A stretch of DNA of 64,000 nucleotides from Erigeron canadensis (lineage: Eukaryota; Streptophyta; Magnoliopsida; Asterales; Asteraceae). The position numbers and the translations under genes were made by a program. Positions within the stretch are counted from its first letter, which is position 1; each line of letters starts with the position of its first letter. Below, one piece after another: positions 47,031 through 57,362 of the stretch. The stretch is taken from NCBI RefSeq assembly GCF_010389155.1, contig NC_057768.1, positions 20,023,664 through 20,087,663 of the forward strand, in the 5' to 3' direction. The notes below the pieces were generated by a model. It was not told where the DNA came from. It searched no databases and saw only the letters and a program-made list of their open reading frames with translations.

Positions 47031-49047
47031 AATTATAAATTTACTAAAATGAAAGACAGAGATGTTAAAATGACAAAGGTATCAATATTAAATAAATTAT
47101 GTTGTAACGGCTGAATTTATTACTAGATATTCTGACAGCACAAACTATTTAGATTTAGTTTCATCAATAGATAATAATCAGATGGTTAAGACCGTCTATC
47201 CAGTGCAATACACGGACACAATCCAACTTGATTTATTAACATGATTTACTATTAAAAATTTTTGAGTGATATAAAAAAGAATAAAAACTTATTCAACCAA
47301 ACTGGAAAAAAAAAATCCAATGATTAAAATTATATATATTATTAGTAGCCTCATATGAAAAAAAGCCAAAATTTAATTTATTTTATGACCATAACATATT
47401 GTTATTATAAATATTATATGTTTAATTAAGACCATTTTTCTAGTGCATTATCTGGTCACAATTCTATTGTAATACAAAAACTTGCAATAACTATTTTTCC
47501 TTTTAAAACATATTATTATACATGAAACCTTGAATTTTAAGACCATTTTTCTAGTGCATTATATGGTCACAATTCTATTGTAATACAAAAACTTGCAATA
47601 ACTATTTTTCCTTTTAAAACATATTATTATATATGAAACCTTGAATTACATTCGTAAACAATGTTAAAGGTTGCAATCAAGAGTTGTTTCTTGCAATTGC
47701 TATATTTATGTTGTCATGTATGATCTTAATCATCAATTAAAATCCATATTCACAATTATAAATCCCTATTTCCTATGTGACTACAAAGATGTATATATAC
47801 ATTATACTATTTTTTTTATTCACTCAATGATAATTATCTTTTTTTTTCAAATGAGATTGTTTGTTATATTATGTTATTTTTAGGAAAAGTATTTATTTTA
47901 TTATATTTAAGAAGTATATACCATAACTTTTATAATTATAATTTATAAATATTTATGTTTCATTAGTCATATCTCAACATATTTGACGTATATCATATAT
48001 TCATAAAATATAATTTATTGTTCACGTCAGTCTTAACCTGACAAATTTTATATTATCATAAATTATGAATAATAATGTAAATATTAGTTATGGTAAAATT
48101 TTTTTTAATTTTTCATTCAGCCCCACACAACGTTTGGGTTTAACCTAGTTTATTATATAATATATACGGTAGATAGACTATAATTATAATCTTCATATAT
48201 AATAAAAGACAACTGACCTAATAGTTTATTAACCAATCACAGCTCTCGATTTTATCAAATTGAAAATTGATGATATCATTATTAATTTAATTATAAATTA
48301 AAAGTTATAATATTCATTATCCAAATATATTAATATCTATTGAAAAAATCTCACTAATTCACACTTTTTTGTTTTCAAATTATAATCTACACACTTTACC
48401 ATCATTAAATACTTAATTTATAATTATTATAATTACCCTTACTAAATACTCAATTTATATTACAATTTGAACTTATCAAATTGAGAATTTTGTTTTTATT
48501 ATATTTTCATCATTTAATAATTAAAAAAATTTCAACATATTATTTCTAATTTTTTCTTCCATGAAATATATTAATATACTAACAGACAGTTGTTCTGAAA
48601 ACTTATTGACCAATCACAACTTTTAATTTCTTAAAGTTGACTATTTGAACCCATAACATGAATAAGTTTATTTTCAATCATAAATTTTGTTATAAGTAGA
48701 TAATTATTAGGATTGTTTTCATACTTTTTAATAACAATTAGGACTCTTGATTTGAGTGACAATTGTATTTAAACATTAATAAATAAAACTAATATATACA
48801 AAGGAAGAAAATTTTGTACATTATTGATTCAGAGAAAGAATGAATCTTGAATAAAGTTCATATCGATTTGGATTTAGTATTCATATTTTTTTTTTAAGTT
48901 CATATTTATCTGAATTTAGTATTACTAAATCATTAATTAAAAAAACAATAAATAATATAATACAATTTGACAATTTTGTAATACTTCGTACCATCACAAT
49001 GCACGAAACAACATCTTAGAGAAAATCTAATAATCGATATATATTAT
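47031..49047. other. AT-rich Helitron-derived DNA with one plus-strand 3' end
   Basis: A plus-strand Helitron 3' end (imperfect hairpin CCCCACACAACGTTTGGG, then TTTAACCTAG and T) finishes at 48148. About 110 bp is duplicated at 47430-47530 and 47540-47640, starting GACCATTTTTCTAGTGCATT. No gene was recognised. Confidence 0.5.
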
Positions 49048-49965
49048 TGTAACACCCCGAGTTTTGAGGTAATTTAATAGTAATAAAATATTAGTACTAT
49101 TATCATTTTCATATAAATGTAACTTATTTAAATGTCGTATGAAGACTCTATATGTGGTATATGTTAAATAAACTAAAAAGTCAAAAACAATTGTCGAGAC
49201 TCGGGTTGTGAACAAGGATATTTAAATTACCCGAGACTAGAGGAATTAAGGATGTAAATACCTGGGTGTTTATGTGATAAACACAAACAAATTTGACTCA
49301 TATCTAGTTAACACGTATCAAATATGCATACCACGTCAGAAGCTCTAATCTAATTTCCCTCCAAGGATGGAAAGATCACACAGGAGCTAGAACAACAAAG
49401 GCAATCAATTTCAAGCTTAATTCAATCAGTTTTAAGCTAATTTCTAGTTAGTAATCTTGCCCATAATCCTAAGGTAATTCTTACTCTTGATTTTCAGAGT
49501 TAAAAGTAAAGGGTTTTAGGGTTTTGGGGATGAGATAATGAAATTAATTAAATTTAAGCAGGGGTTTTGTTCCTATGATGTTATTAAACATCTAAGAATC
49601 ATTAATTTTGATTCTTGAAGAGATTTATATATATAGTTGAATTTAACTTGTGAGTTGGTATGTCTAACTGATAGAAATTAATAAGTAGATGTTTACCCAT
49701 GATTACGGTGGGTTAAACAAGTGTAAATGGATCTACTGATCCTAACTTGAAGGTTAATTTTGGTGAAAACCACCTAGTTTGTATTATGGCTATAGCTAGT
49801 AATGAAAGTGATAATTTTGACTTTAGAAGTCAACTGTCCAGAATTTACTTAGGCTGAAAATTTAGTCTTAGCATGTTAATGAGACGATATTTTGATATTT
49901 ATTTAGGTGCTAAGAGTTTGGAAGTGCTCGTGTATATATAGATTCGATCATAAGACGAAAAGGTA
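49048..49965 (+). mobile_element. Truncated Ty3/gypsy-type LTR, interrupted by element C
   Basis: It starts TGTAACACCCCGAG, the typical start of plant chromovirus LTRs. The phrases GGTGAAAACCACCTAG and GACGAAAAGGTA occur in the order such LTRs usually show. It stops after AGGTA where the 3' LTR of element C begins; the rest is missing. Family assignment is by resemblance. Confidence 0.55.
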
Positions 49966-50258
49966 TGTTAAGAAATCTAAACAAACCCATATATATTGAA
50001 TCTTAATCCAATAAACACTCACAAGACTGATTTCAATCAGATCAAACACAACCAATCTAAATAAAAGTTTACCCCCGTTAATCAGTTGTAAACCTATCAT
50101 CTAATATTGATAATAGTTCTATTACAAAACAAAATTAAACAAAAAACTGGAGAGGATAGTACAAAACTTCAAACGGTATGATTTCTCCCAAATCTCTCTC
50201 AAGAAACCCTTGTCGGGTAAAATGAGGTTAATATAGAAAACAAATAAGAGAAGTTTCA
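49966..50258 (-). repeat. Element C 3' LTR (293 bp)
   Basis: Plus-strand text begins TGTTAAGAAATC and ends GAAGTTTCA. The polypurine tract AAGAGGGTGAAGAA lies next to it on the minus strand (50259-50272). Confidence 0.9.
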
Positions 50259-50388
50259 TTCTTCACCCTCTTATTTCTTCTTCTTACATCTTGAGCTCAA
50301 AACCTGCAAGAATAAGAAACATGTAAGAAAGGTCCCTCAGGTTTAACAAGTTTCAGTTTAGGCTATAATTTCAACATCCCCTCTTAGC

Positions 50389-51702
50389 CTAAGCCTGAAA
50401 CACATCATAGAGACATAATTTTGAAACAAGCTTATCATGTTGAACTTTGTTCAAGCCTTTGGTGAGAATATCTGCAATCTGATTTAAAGAGTCAACCTTC
50501 TTGGTTTCAATGACACCTGCTATAATCGTATCTCTCACAAAGTGGAGATCAATTTCAAGGTGTTTAGTTCTTTCATGAAACACAGGGTTGGCAACAGTTT
50601 AAATTGCAGCCTCACTATCACAATATACAGGAACAGGGAGCCATTTGCCCCATTTCAAATCATCAAGGAGTTTTAGAATCCAAACAATCTCAGAAGTAGC
50701 AGAAGCAAGAGCTCTATACTCTGCTTCTGCAGATGTTTTAGACAAAGTGAGTTGTTTCTTACTTTTCCAAGAGACAAGAGATCCATTTAAAAACAAGCAG
50801 AAACCAATAACAGATTTTCTAGTAACCACACATTTAGCCAAATTTGCATCAACAAAAGTTTCAAGGGATAACTTGGGGTTCTTAACAATGTGAACCCCCA
50901 AACCAGGTAACCCTTTCAAGTATCTCAATACTCTAAGAGCAATTTTTATATGAGATTTTAATGGTTTATGCATAAATTGACTCAAACAATGAACAAAATA
51001 GGCAATATCAGGCCTAGTATGAGTAAGATAGATTAATTTTCCAATAAGCTTTTGATATTCAATGACATTATCAATGATACCATCTTTCTCACTAACTTCA
51101 CTGGTAATAACCAAATTCTGCTCAAGTGGTGTTGCAAAGGGTTTACAAGCAAGCAGGCCAAATTCATTTAACAAGTCCATACAATACTTCCTTTGAGATA
51201 AGCACAGACCATACTCAGTTTTAATGACTTCAATAACCAAAAAATATTTGAGTAAACCTAAATCCTTAATCATAAATTTAGAATTAAGGAACATCTTAAA
51301 CTCATTAATAACATCAATATTGTTACCAGTGACAATAATGTCATCAACATAAACCAATAAGGCAATAAACACATTACCCTCACTTTTTGTAAAAAGTGAG
51401 TAGTCACTTCTACTCTGCACAAAATTGTTTTCAAGTAAAGCTTGGGTTAACTTGGCATTCCATTGTCTTGGAGCCTGTTTTAACCCATATAAAGACTTTT
51501 TCAACCTGCATACTCTTTGATCATCAGAATTAAAGTATCCTTCAGGTAAAGTCATATAAACAGTTTCATCAAGTTCTCCATATAGAAAGGCATTGTTAAT
51601 GTCAAGTTGGAATAAAGGCCAGTTCATTTGCACAGCTAAATTAATCATGCATCTAACAGTAATAATCTTTAGAATAGGCGTAAAGGTTTCATCAAAATCC
51701 AC
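50389..51702 (-). pseudogene. Element C reverse transcriptase and RNase H
   Basis: RT landmarks are MDFDETFTPILK, FQLDINNAFLYGELDETVYM, LPEGYF, YGLKQAPRQWNAKL and the catalytic LLVYVDDIIVTGNN. RNase H text follows (ANLAKCVVTRKSVIGFCLFL, LSKTSAEAEYRALASATSEI, PVYCDSEAAI). An in-frame stop at about 50596-50598 divides it from the last 64 codons (FHERTKHLEIDLHFVRDTII ... LTKGLNK). Confidence 0.9.
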
Positions 51703-52016
51703 ACCAGGTTTTTGACTATAGCCCTTAGCAACTAACCTCGCCTTATACCTCTCTATCTCTCCATTAGCCTTATACTTAATTTTGTATACCCACTTACATC
51801 CTACAGGTTTCTTCCCTTTGGTAATTCAGTGATTTCCCAAGTGTCATTATCATACAAGGCATTCATTTCAATGTTCATGGCTTTAATCCAATTATTATCC
51901 TTACAAGCTTGCCAATAGTGATTAGGTTCAACAGATTTGTTCAATTCAGAAGCAAAAGCAAAGCTTTCAAGATCAAGTTTAGCATAACTAACGAAGTTTT
52001 CAATTCCAAATTTGAC

Positions 52017-52379
52017 TTAAGAGTCAATGACAAAGTCTTTATACTTATTAGGCATGTGTGAAGATCTTTCAGACCTTCTATTACCAATTGGAAGAATGTG
52101 TGGATCTTCAAGTTCATTAGCAGTATTATTAATATCTTGGTTATTACCCTCATAATTGTTGTTATTGTCCTCATGTGTTGCTGCCATCTCATGTACATTG
52201 GTACTCTCAATGGAATCTGGTAAGATATCATTAGACATCCCACCTAGATCAATAGTTGGAGTGCCAGAATGTATAGAGTTGCTGCCATCACTGTTAGGAT
52301 AGGTAGCAGGGTCATTTTCATCATAGGGTATATCAGTTTCATCACACAAATTGAAGAACTCAAATTGATTTATTTGTTG

Positions 52380-52457
<78 letters not shown>

Positions 52458-52969
52458 TCCATGCTTTATTTTAAAAGGAAAAACTTTCTCAAAGAATTTA
52501 ACATCCCTTGAGTAAAGAAACTGTTTCTTATCAAGACTAAATAATTTATAACCCTTTTTATAGCTACCATAACCAACAAACACACACCTTTCTGTTCTAC
52601 TACTAAACTTGTCATTATTGGCAAGAATGGTAGCAAAGCAGAGACATCCAAATATTCTTAGGTGAGACAAAGAAGGTTCTTTTCCAAATATCATATAATA
52701 AGGTGATTCTCCATGCAACACAGAAGATGGCAATCTGTTAATCAAATAGTAGGCAGTTAAGACACATTCAGATCACAAATACAGGGGTATCCCCCCTGAA
52801 ATAGAAGAGCTCTAGCAATGTTAAGCAAGTGTCTATGCTTTCTCTTAGCAATCCCATTATGTTGAGGAGTATAAGCAATAGAGGTTTGATGAATGATACC
52901 CTTACTTTCACAAAACATGGTAAAATTTTTGTTGCATGAAAAGTAGAAATTTGAGCTCGATTTGTGCAA
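52017..52969 (-). pseudogene. Element C integrase, C-terminal part
   Basis: The piece at 52757-52969 resumes integrase right after element E (IIHQTSIAYTPQHNGIAKRK). A slip in a G run near 52793 shifts it to the frame of 52017-52745 (INRLPSSVLHGESPYYMIFG, GCLCFATILANN, CVFVGYGSYKKGYKLF). Within the latter a TTA/TAA repeat (52381-52457) encodes about 26 Asn in a row in the linker before RT. Confidence 0.85.
52381..52457 (+). repeat. (TTA)n trinucleotide repeat inside element C coding region
   Basis: About 26 uninterrupted TTA units, read as AAT codons for Asn on the minus strand. The run starts inside an Asn-rich linker and probably expanded after or during retrotransposon decay. Long Ile frames on the plus strand here are artefacts. 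Confidence 0.9.
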
Positions 52970-53192
52970 AAATGGTGTTAGTGTGTGAAAAGGTGTTTGT
53001 GTGTGTATTGAGAGGTTAGGGATGAAGATTAGAGAGAAAGTGTGTGTGTGTTTTATTAATTATGATGGAAATGTGTCAAAGGGTTACAAATCTCATGTGG
53101 AAGGGGGTTATTTATACCTTAAAGCTAAGTTTTACTAATGCCCCTTCCACATCTAAAATACTTACATTTTAACACCATTTTTATCTCTAACA
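52937..53192 (-). repeat. Element E 3' LTR
   Basis: Starts TGAAAAGTAGAAATTTGAGC and ends TATCTCTAACA on the plus strand. Nearly identical to 57107-57362. Confidence 0.88.
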
Positions 53193-53285
53193 TTCTTCCC
53201 CTTGGTGTTGAAATGTAATTCATGCACGACATCATCTATAAATACAAATTTGTTGATGCAGGTCTTCGAAGCTTTCTCATTGTCT

Positions 53286-53591
53286 TCAAGATCTTCCATC
53301 AAACATGACTTTATGTCCTTTATCATCAATAAATCTTGAAATTGTCATGCAATGAATCTTTTCAGAGTAAATGCACTGCGGAATATGGATTTGGCTTTTG
53401 AGCTTTTGAACCACTTTGCGGAAGCTTGATCTTGGCTCTTTTGGATTTGAACATGAAAGCCTCTTCTTGACAATCTTAACTTTGTCACACTTCCCCTTAA
53501 TTAATGAATCTTTCTCTTGAAGCATTTGGACAAGCATCTTTTTCATCACATACTTCCCCTCGATCAAACAATCATATTTGCATACCACCAA
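53286..53591 (-). CDS. Element E small basic ORF (101 codons)
   Basis: The frame begins MVVCKYDCLIEGKYVMKKML and is rich in K, C and M. The same start recurs at 56629-56895 in the short interior, there with an in-frame internal duplication of a roughly 25-residue block (GKFVMKMMFVQMLQERDSLI...). No family was recognised. It could be a decayed gag piece or untranslated text. Confidence 0.3.
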   Translation of the reverse strand: MVVCKYDCLIEGKYVMKKMLVQMLQEKDSLIKGKCDKVKIVKKRLSCSNPKEPRSSFRKVVQKLKSQIHIPQCIYSEKIHCMTISRFIDDKGHKVMFDGRS

Positions 53592-53931
53592 CGCTTATGT
53601 ATAGGGTGTACCCACGGCGTACCCACCACGTTGGCGATAACTATCTTCAAAGAATCAATTTGGGGTCATCCTTATTAACATATCTTCTTAGTTCCCCTCA
53701 AATGATGAGCTATATTCTCATTTCTTCAATCTCCCCATCAAAAATCAAGAAGACATTAAGGTTGTTCGACTTCATTGTTCTCTTTCTTCCACTCATGATG
53801 TGTGGCTACATGTTCATCATGTCTCTTTGAAGTCGAAACTGGGGATTCAACCATTATGAAGTAGTAGTCCAATAAACAACATCTATAGCCCAGGTTATAC
53901 ACTGACAGGTGTATAAGCCATATTCATCGAA

Positions 53932-55026
53932 TCACTTAACAACAACCTTTGGGACCCATTTTAGTGTAGGCCCAATGGTTTTAGTCTTGACACCCCAAAG
54001 GAAAGTGTCATCGATTCGACGAATAGAATCTGCAGTCCATGGAGCGTGAAAACTCGAAGTCGTTGAAAAGTTGAGTTTTTGTGGACACAGTGGAGATGCA
54101 AAGACATTCACTTTTTGCACTGCTAATGGTTTTGGTGCAAGATCAAATAGCTCTGAAAATGAATATTTGAATGTCCTTGACTCAGTTGACTTGGGCTTAT
54201 AAAATGACTTTGGCACAGTCTTTGTCAACTGAGCTTTTGCTTGAGAGATGAACTTGGTATTGTCTTCAAATGATAAGAATGGAATGAGAGTCTTTGTTCC
54301 ATCAATATTTGTCTTCTGAGAGTACCTTCTATCCTTTTCCAAGGCATAGTTGGTAAATTGAGACACTTTACGGTTGGGGGTTTTTGGAACATCACCAATC
54401 TTGTAAACAGGAGAACTACTCGATTGTTTTAAAAGAGCTTCAACTTTTGTATGAAGAGACTTCGACTTGAAAGATTCAATTCGACTTTCAATCTTCTCAA
54501 GTTGTTTTTCAACCGAAGAACTCAAATCAGACAAAGAAATTGTTGACACTTCAGCCTTTATCTTTGAAGCAAGAGTTGTTTCCTTCAAGAGACGAGCTTC
54601 CAAGGATGAAACTTGTGACATCAACTTATCATTCTTCTTCAAATTTTGCTTGTCAACTTCATTCCAAACTTTAAGGTTTCCAATTTCATCTCGAAGTTCT
54701 TTTATCTCACTTCTAAGCCTCACATTCCTAGCTTGAAAGTAGGTAATTTGTTCTTTCAGTTTGACATTCTCAGCTTGTAACGAGACTACTTCCTCTTGAA
54801 ACTTTACATTTTCAGTTGCAATCGAATGAATCATTAACTTCATTACTTGACAAGGAGTTATTTCAGATTGCGAAAAAGTAGTCGTACAACATGAGCACAT
54901 TCCACCTTTATGAAGTTTTATTTCAGATGAAGTAGGTGTCTTGGGTGAGGAAGTTAACCAAAAATTGAGGACGTAATCATTTTTGACCGAATTTGAGATA
55001 CTTGGACTTGTCATTTTGTTGAGCAA
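53932..55026 (-). CDS. Element E coiled-coil ORF (364 codons), gag-linker-like
   Basis: ATG at 55024-55026 starts MLNKMTSPSISNSVKNDYVL. Residues about 70-160 form a leucine/glutamate coiled coil (NVKFQEEVVSLQAENVKLKE, LRSEIKELRDEIGNL). The C-terminus ends GPTLKWVPKVVVK, resembling the GP(T)..WVPK text found between gag and protease in plant copia elements. There is no zinc knuckle or enzyme motif. The long open frame suggests it stayed coding until recently. It may be a gag-related structural protein; the function is inferred only from position and text. Confidence 0.5.
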   Translation of the reverse strand: MLNKMTSPSISNSVKNDYVLNFWLTSSPKTPTSSEIKLHKGGMCSCCTTTFSQSEITPCQVMKLMIHSIATENVKFQEEVVSLQAENVKLKEQITYFQARNVRLRSEIKELRDEIGNLKVWNEVDKQNLKKNDKLMSQVSSLEARLLKETTLASKIKAEVSTISLSDLSSSVEKQLEKIESRIESFKSKSLHTKVEALLKQSSSSPVYKIGDVPKTPNRKVSQFTNYALEKDRRYSQKTNIDGTKTLIPFLSFEDNTKFISQAKAQLTKTVPKSFYKPKSTESRTFKYSFSELFDLAPKPLAVQKVNVFASPLCPQKLNFSTTSSFHAPWTADSIRRIDDTFLWGVKTKTIGPTLKWVPKVVVK

Positions 55027-55119
55027 AGGTGGAAAGAAATGAAAAAGTATTGTGTTTTAAACTGAAATGAAGAAATAAAAATGAAAATCGGAAATTTTGA
55101 TTTTTGGATTTTGGAAGGT

Positions 55120-55726
55120 AAGACGACTCTGATGAGATCGTTTTGGAAGTGATATGAAAAAGAAAAAAAAATTTAAGTATAAAAGGTTGAAAATGAAACG
55201 ATCTTGAGGAGATCGTTTTGGAATTTAAAGTGTGAAAGGTGAAACGATCTTGATGAGATCGTTTTGAAGAAAGGAAACTAGGGCGATCTTGAATAAGATC
55301 GTTTTAGAACAAGACTTGAAATTTTTTTTTAAGTATGGAACTAAGGAAAGTAAGACGGTCTTGAGGAGATCGTCTTAGATAAGAAAAATAAGACGGTCTT
55401 GAGGAGATCGTCTTAGAATTTTGAGCGAAAAATATTCTAAGTATGAAAAACTTTGGAAAATTTGGACAGAATTTGGATTATGATTGCAGGAAGGTTGAGC
55501 AAAACCAATCTCAAAGAGATCAGTTACCCAGGAAGTGTGTGATTCCCAATCACAACAACTTCGAATGAACAAATCACAACACACAGTTCACACAGAACCA
55601 ACAGATGCTAGAACGATCTTGGCAAGATCGTTTTAACACCTCAAGTCAAAATATCACTAGGATGATCTTGAGGAAGATCGTCTTAGACACAATTAAGCAA
55701 AACGGTTTAAGGAAGATCGTTTTAAG
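55120..55726 (-). repeat. Array of about nine palindromic hairpins in element E leader
   Basis: The motif AACGATCTTGAGGAGATCGTTT and variants occurs at about 55121, 55196, 55241, 55281, 55352, 55390, 55610, 55660 and 55700. Each has self-complementary arms (ACGATCTT/AGATCGT or GACGGTCTT/AGATCGTC) around a short loop. They lie between the primer-binding site (56157-56166) and the ORF start (55026), that is, in the RNA leader. Spacing is irregular, unlike a satellite. Confidence 0.8.
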
Positions 55727-56169
55727 GTATTTTCTTCAAGAACACAGAAAACGACAAAATAGTCGTGCAGAATCACTAATCAGCTCTTTTTTCACTCGTT
55801 TTTGAGAGTTAGAACGTGATTCAAAAGCGAAAATGTTCATAATGAGATCGCACACAACCTTAGAAACAAAATTGTAGCTCAAATCAACTCAAATTCAAAC
55901 CCAAAATTTTGGCGGTTTTTCCACAATTTCGGAATTTGATGTATATGGTGAATTGGACTATGAAATTGAACACGATGTATCCTAAGGTGATTTAGAATTG
56001 ATTTGCGAACAAAAACAGGAAAATTGAGTGTAAATTGATATAGAAAAGATGAAGAACAGAGACGGTAAGTTTTTAACACGAAATTTGAATTTTGGAACAA
56101 AATCAACACTGATCTGTGTAGAATTTGATCTAGATCATCAACAGATTGTTGTTTTGCTCTGATACCAAA

Positions 56170-56425
56170 TGAAAAGTAGAAATTTGAGCTCGATTTGTGC
56201 AAAAATGGTGTTAGTGTGTGAAAAGGTGTTTGTGTGTGTATTGAGGTTGAAGATGGAGATTGAGAGAGAATTGGAGTGGAATGATTGGAATTAATTAAGG
56301 AAATGGTGGAAAAGCTTTACAATTAATGTGTGGAAGGGGGCTATTTATATCATAAATCTAAGTTGCACTAATGCCCCTTCCACCTCTAAAATACTTACAT
56401 TTTAACACCATTTTTATCTCTAACA
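56170..56425 (-). repeat. Element E internal LTR
   Basis: Same ends and length as the outer LTRs but clearly more diverged in the middle (about 56240-56340). It has its own primer-binding site on one side and polypurine tract on the other. Confidence 0.8.
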
Positions 56426-57106
56426 TTCTTCCCCTTGGTGTTGAAATGTAATACATGCATGACAACATCTTTAAATACGAATTTGTTGATGAAGGTCATT
56501 GAAGCTTTCTCATTGTCTTCAAGATCTTCCATCAAACTTGACCTTGTGCCTTGAATCTTCATCACTTACATTAAAGATGAATCATTTGAGTCTTTAACAT
56601 GTCATGCAATCTTGAAAAACTTGTATACTCAGAGCATATGCGTTGCGGAAGCTTGATCTTGGCTCTTTAGATTTGAACATGAAAGCCTTTTCTCGACAAT
56701 CTTAACTTTGTCACACTTCCCCTTAATTAATGAATCTCTCTCTTGAAGCATTTGGACAAACATCATTTTCATCACAAACTTCCCCTTGTCACACTTCCCC
56801 TTAATTAATGAATCTCTCTCTTGAAGCATTTGGACAAACATCATTTTCATCACAAACTTCCCCTCGATCAAACAATCATATTTGCATACCACCAACGCTT
56901 ATGTATAGGGTGTACCCGCGGCGTACCCACCACGTTGGCGATAACTATCTTCAAAGAATAATTTGGGGATCACTTTAGTCAACAATTTATCTTTCTTCCC
57001 CTCAACTGATGAATTCTTCTTTCTCCCCATCAAAATTTAAGAAAGCACACACACTTGTTAGTAGAAATTTATCCTCAACAGATTGTTGTTTTGCTCTGAT
57101 ACCAAA

Positions 57107-57362
57107 TGAAAAGTAGAAATTTGAGCTCGATTTGTGCAAAAATGGTGTTAGTGTGTAAAAAAGTGTTTGTGTGTGTATTGAGAGGTTAGGGATGAAGATT
57201 AGAGAGAAAGTGCATGTGTGTTTTATTAATTATGATGGAAATGTGTCAAAGGGTTACAAATCTCATGTGGAAGGGGGTTATTTATACCTTAAAGCTAAGT
57301 TTTACTAATGCCCCTTCCACATCTAAAATACTTACATTTTAACACCATTTTTATCTCTAACA
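57107..57362 (-). repeat. Element E 5' LTR
   Basis: Nearly identical to 52937-53192. The primer-binding site adjoins at 57093-57104. Confidence 0.88.

Larger units (their letters stand above)
52937..57362 (-). mobile_element. Element E: non-autonomous LTR element with three LTRs, inserted in integrase of C
   Basis: Perfect 5-bp target duplications TTGCA flank it (52932-52936 and 57363-57367). The outer LTRs are 52937-53192 and 57107-57362, 256 bp each; a third LTR of the same length lies inside (56170-56425). On the minus strand each of the two right LTRs is followed by TTTGGTATCAGAGC (primer-binding site), and LTR 52937 and LTR 56170 are preceded by an AAGGGGAAGAA polypurine tract. The layout is LTR - short interior (0.68 kb) - LTR - long interior (3 kb) - LTR. 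No pol is encoded. Confidence 0.85.

Noticed and set aside
52269..52511. Plus-strand frame with a long isoleucine run
   Set aside because: It is the shadow of the TTA repeat in the minus-strand copia gene.
55120..55726. CRISPR-like array
   Set aside because: This is a plant retrotransposon leader; the repeats are degenerate palindromes with irregular spacing and there are no spacers of constant length.
57332..57362. Last residues of the gag-integrase frame (after FRIDNGAEFC)
   Set aside because: They lie in the LTR of element E and are read-through, not integrase.
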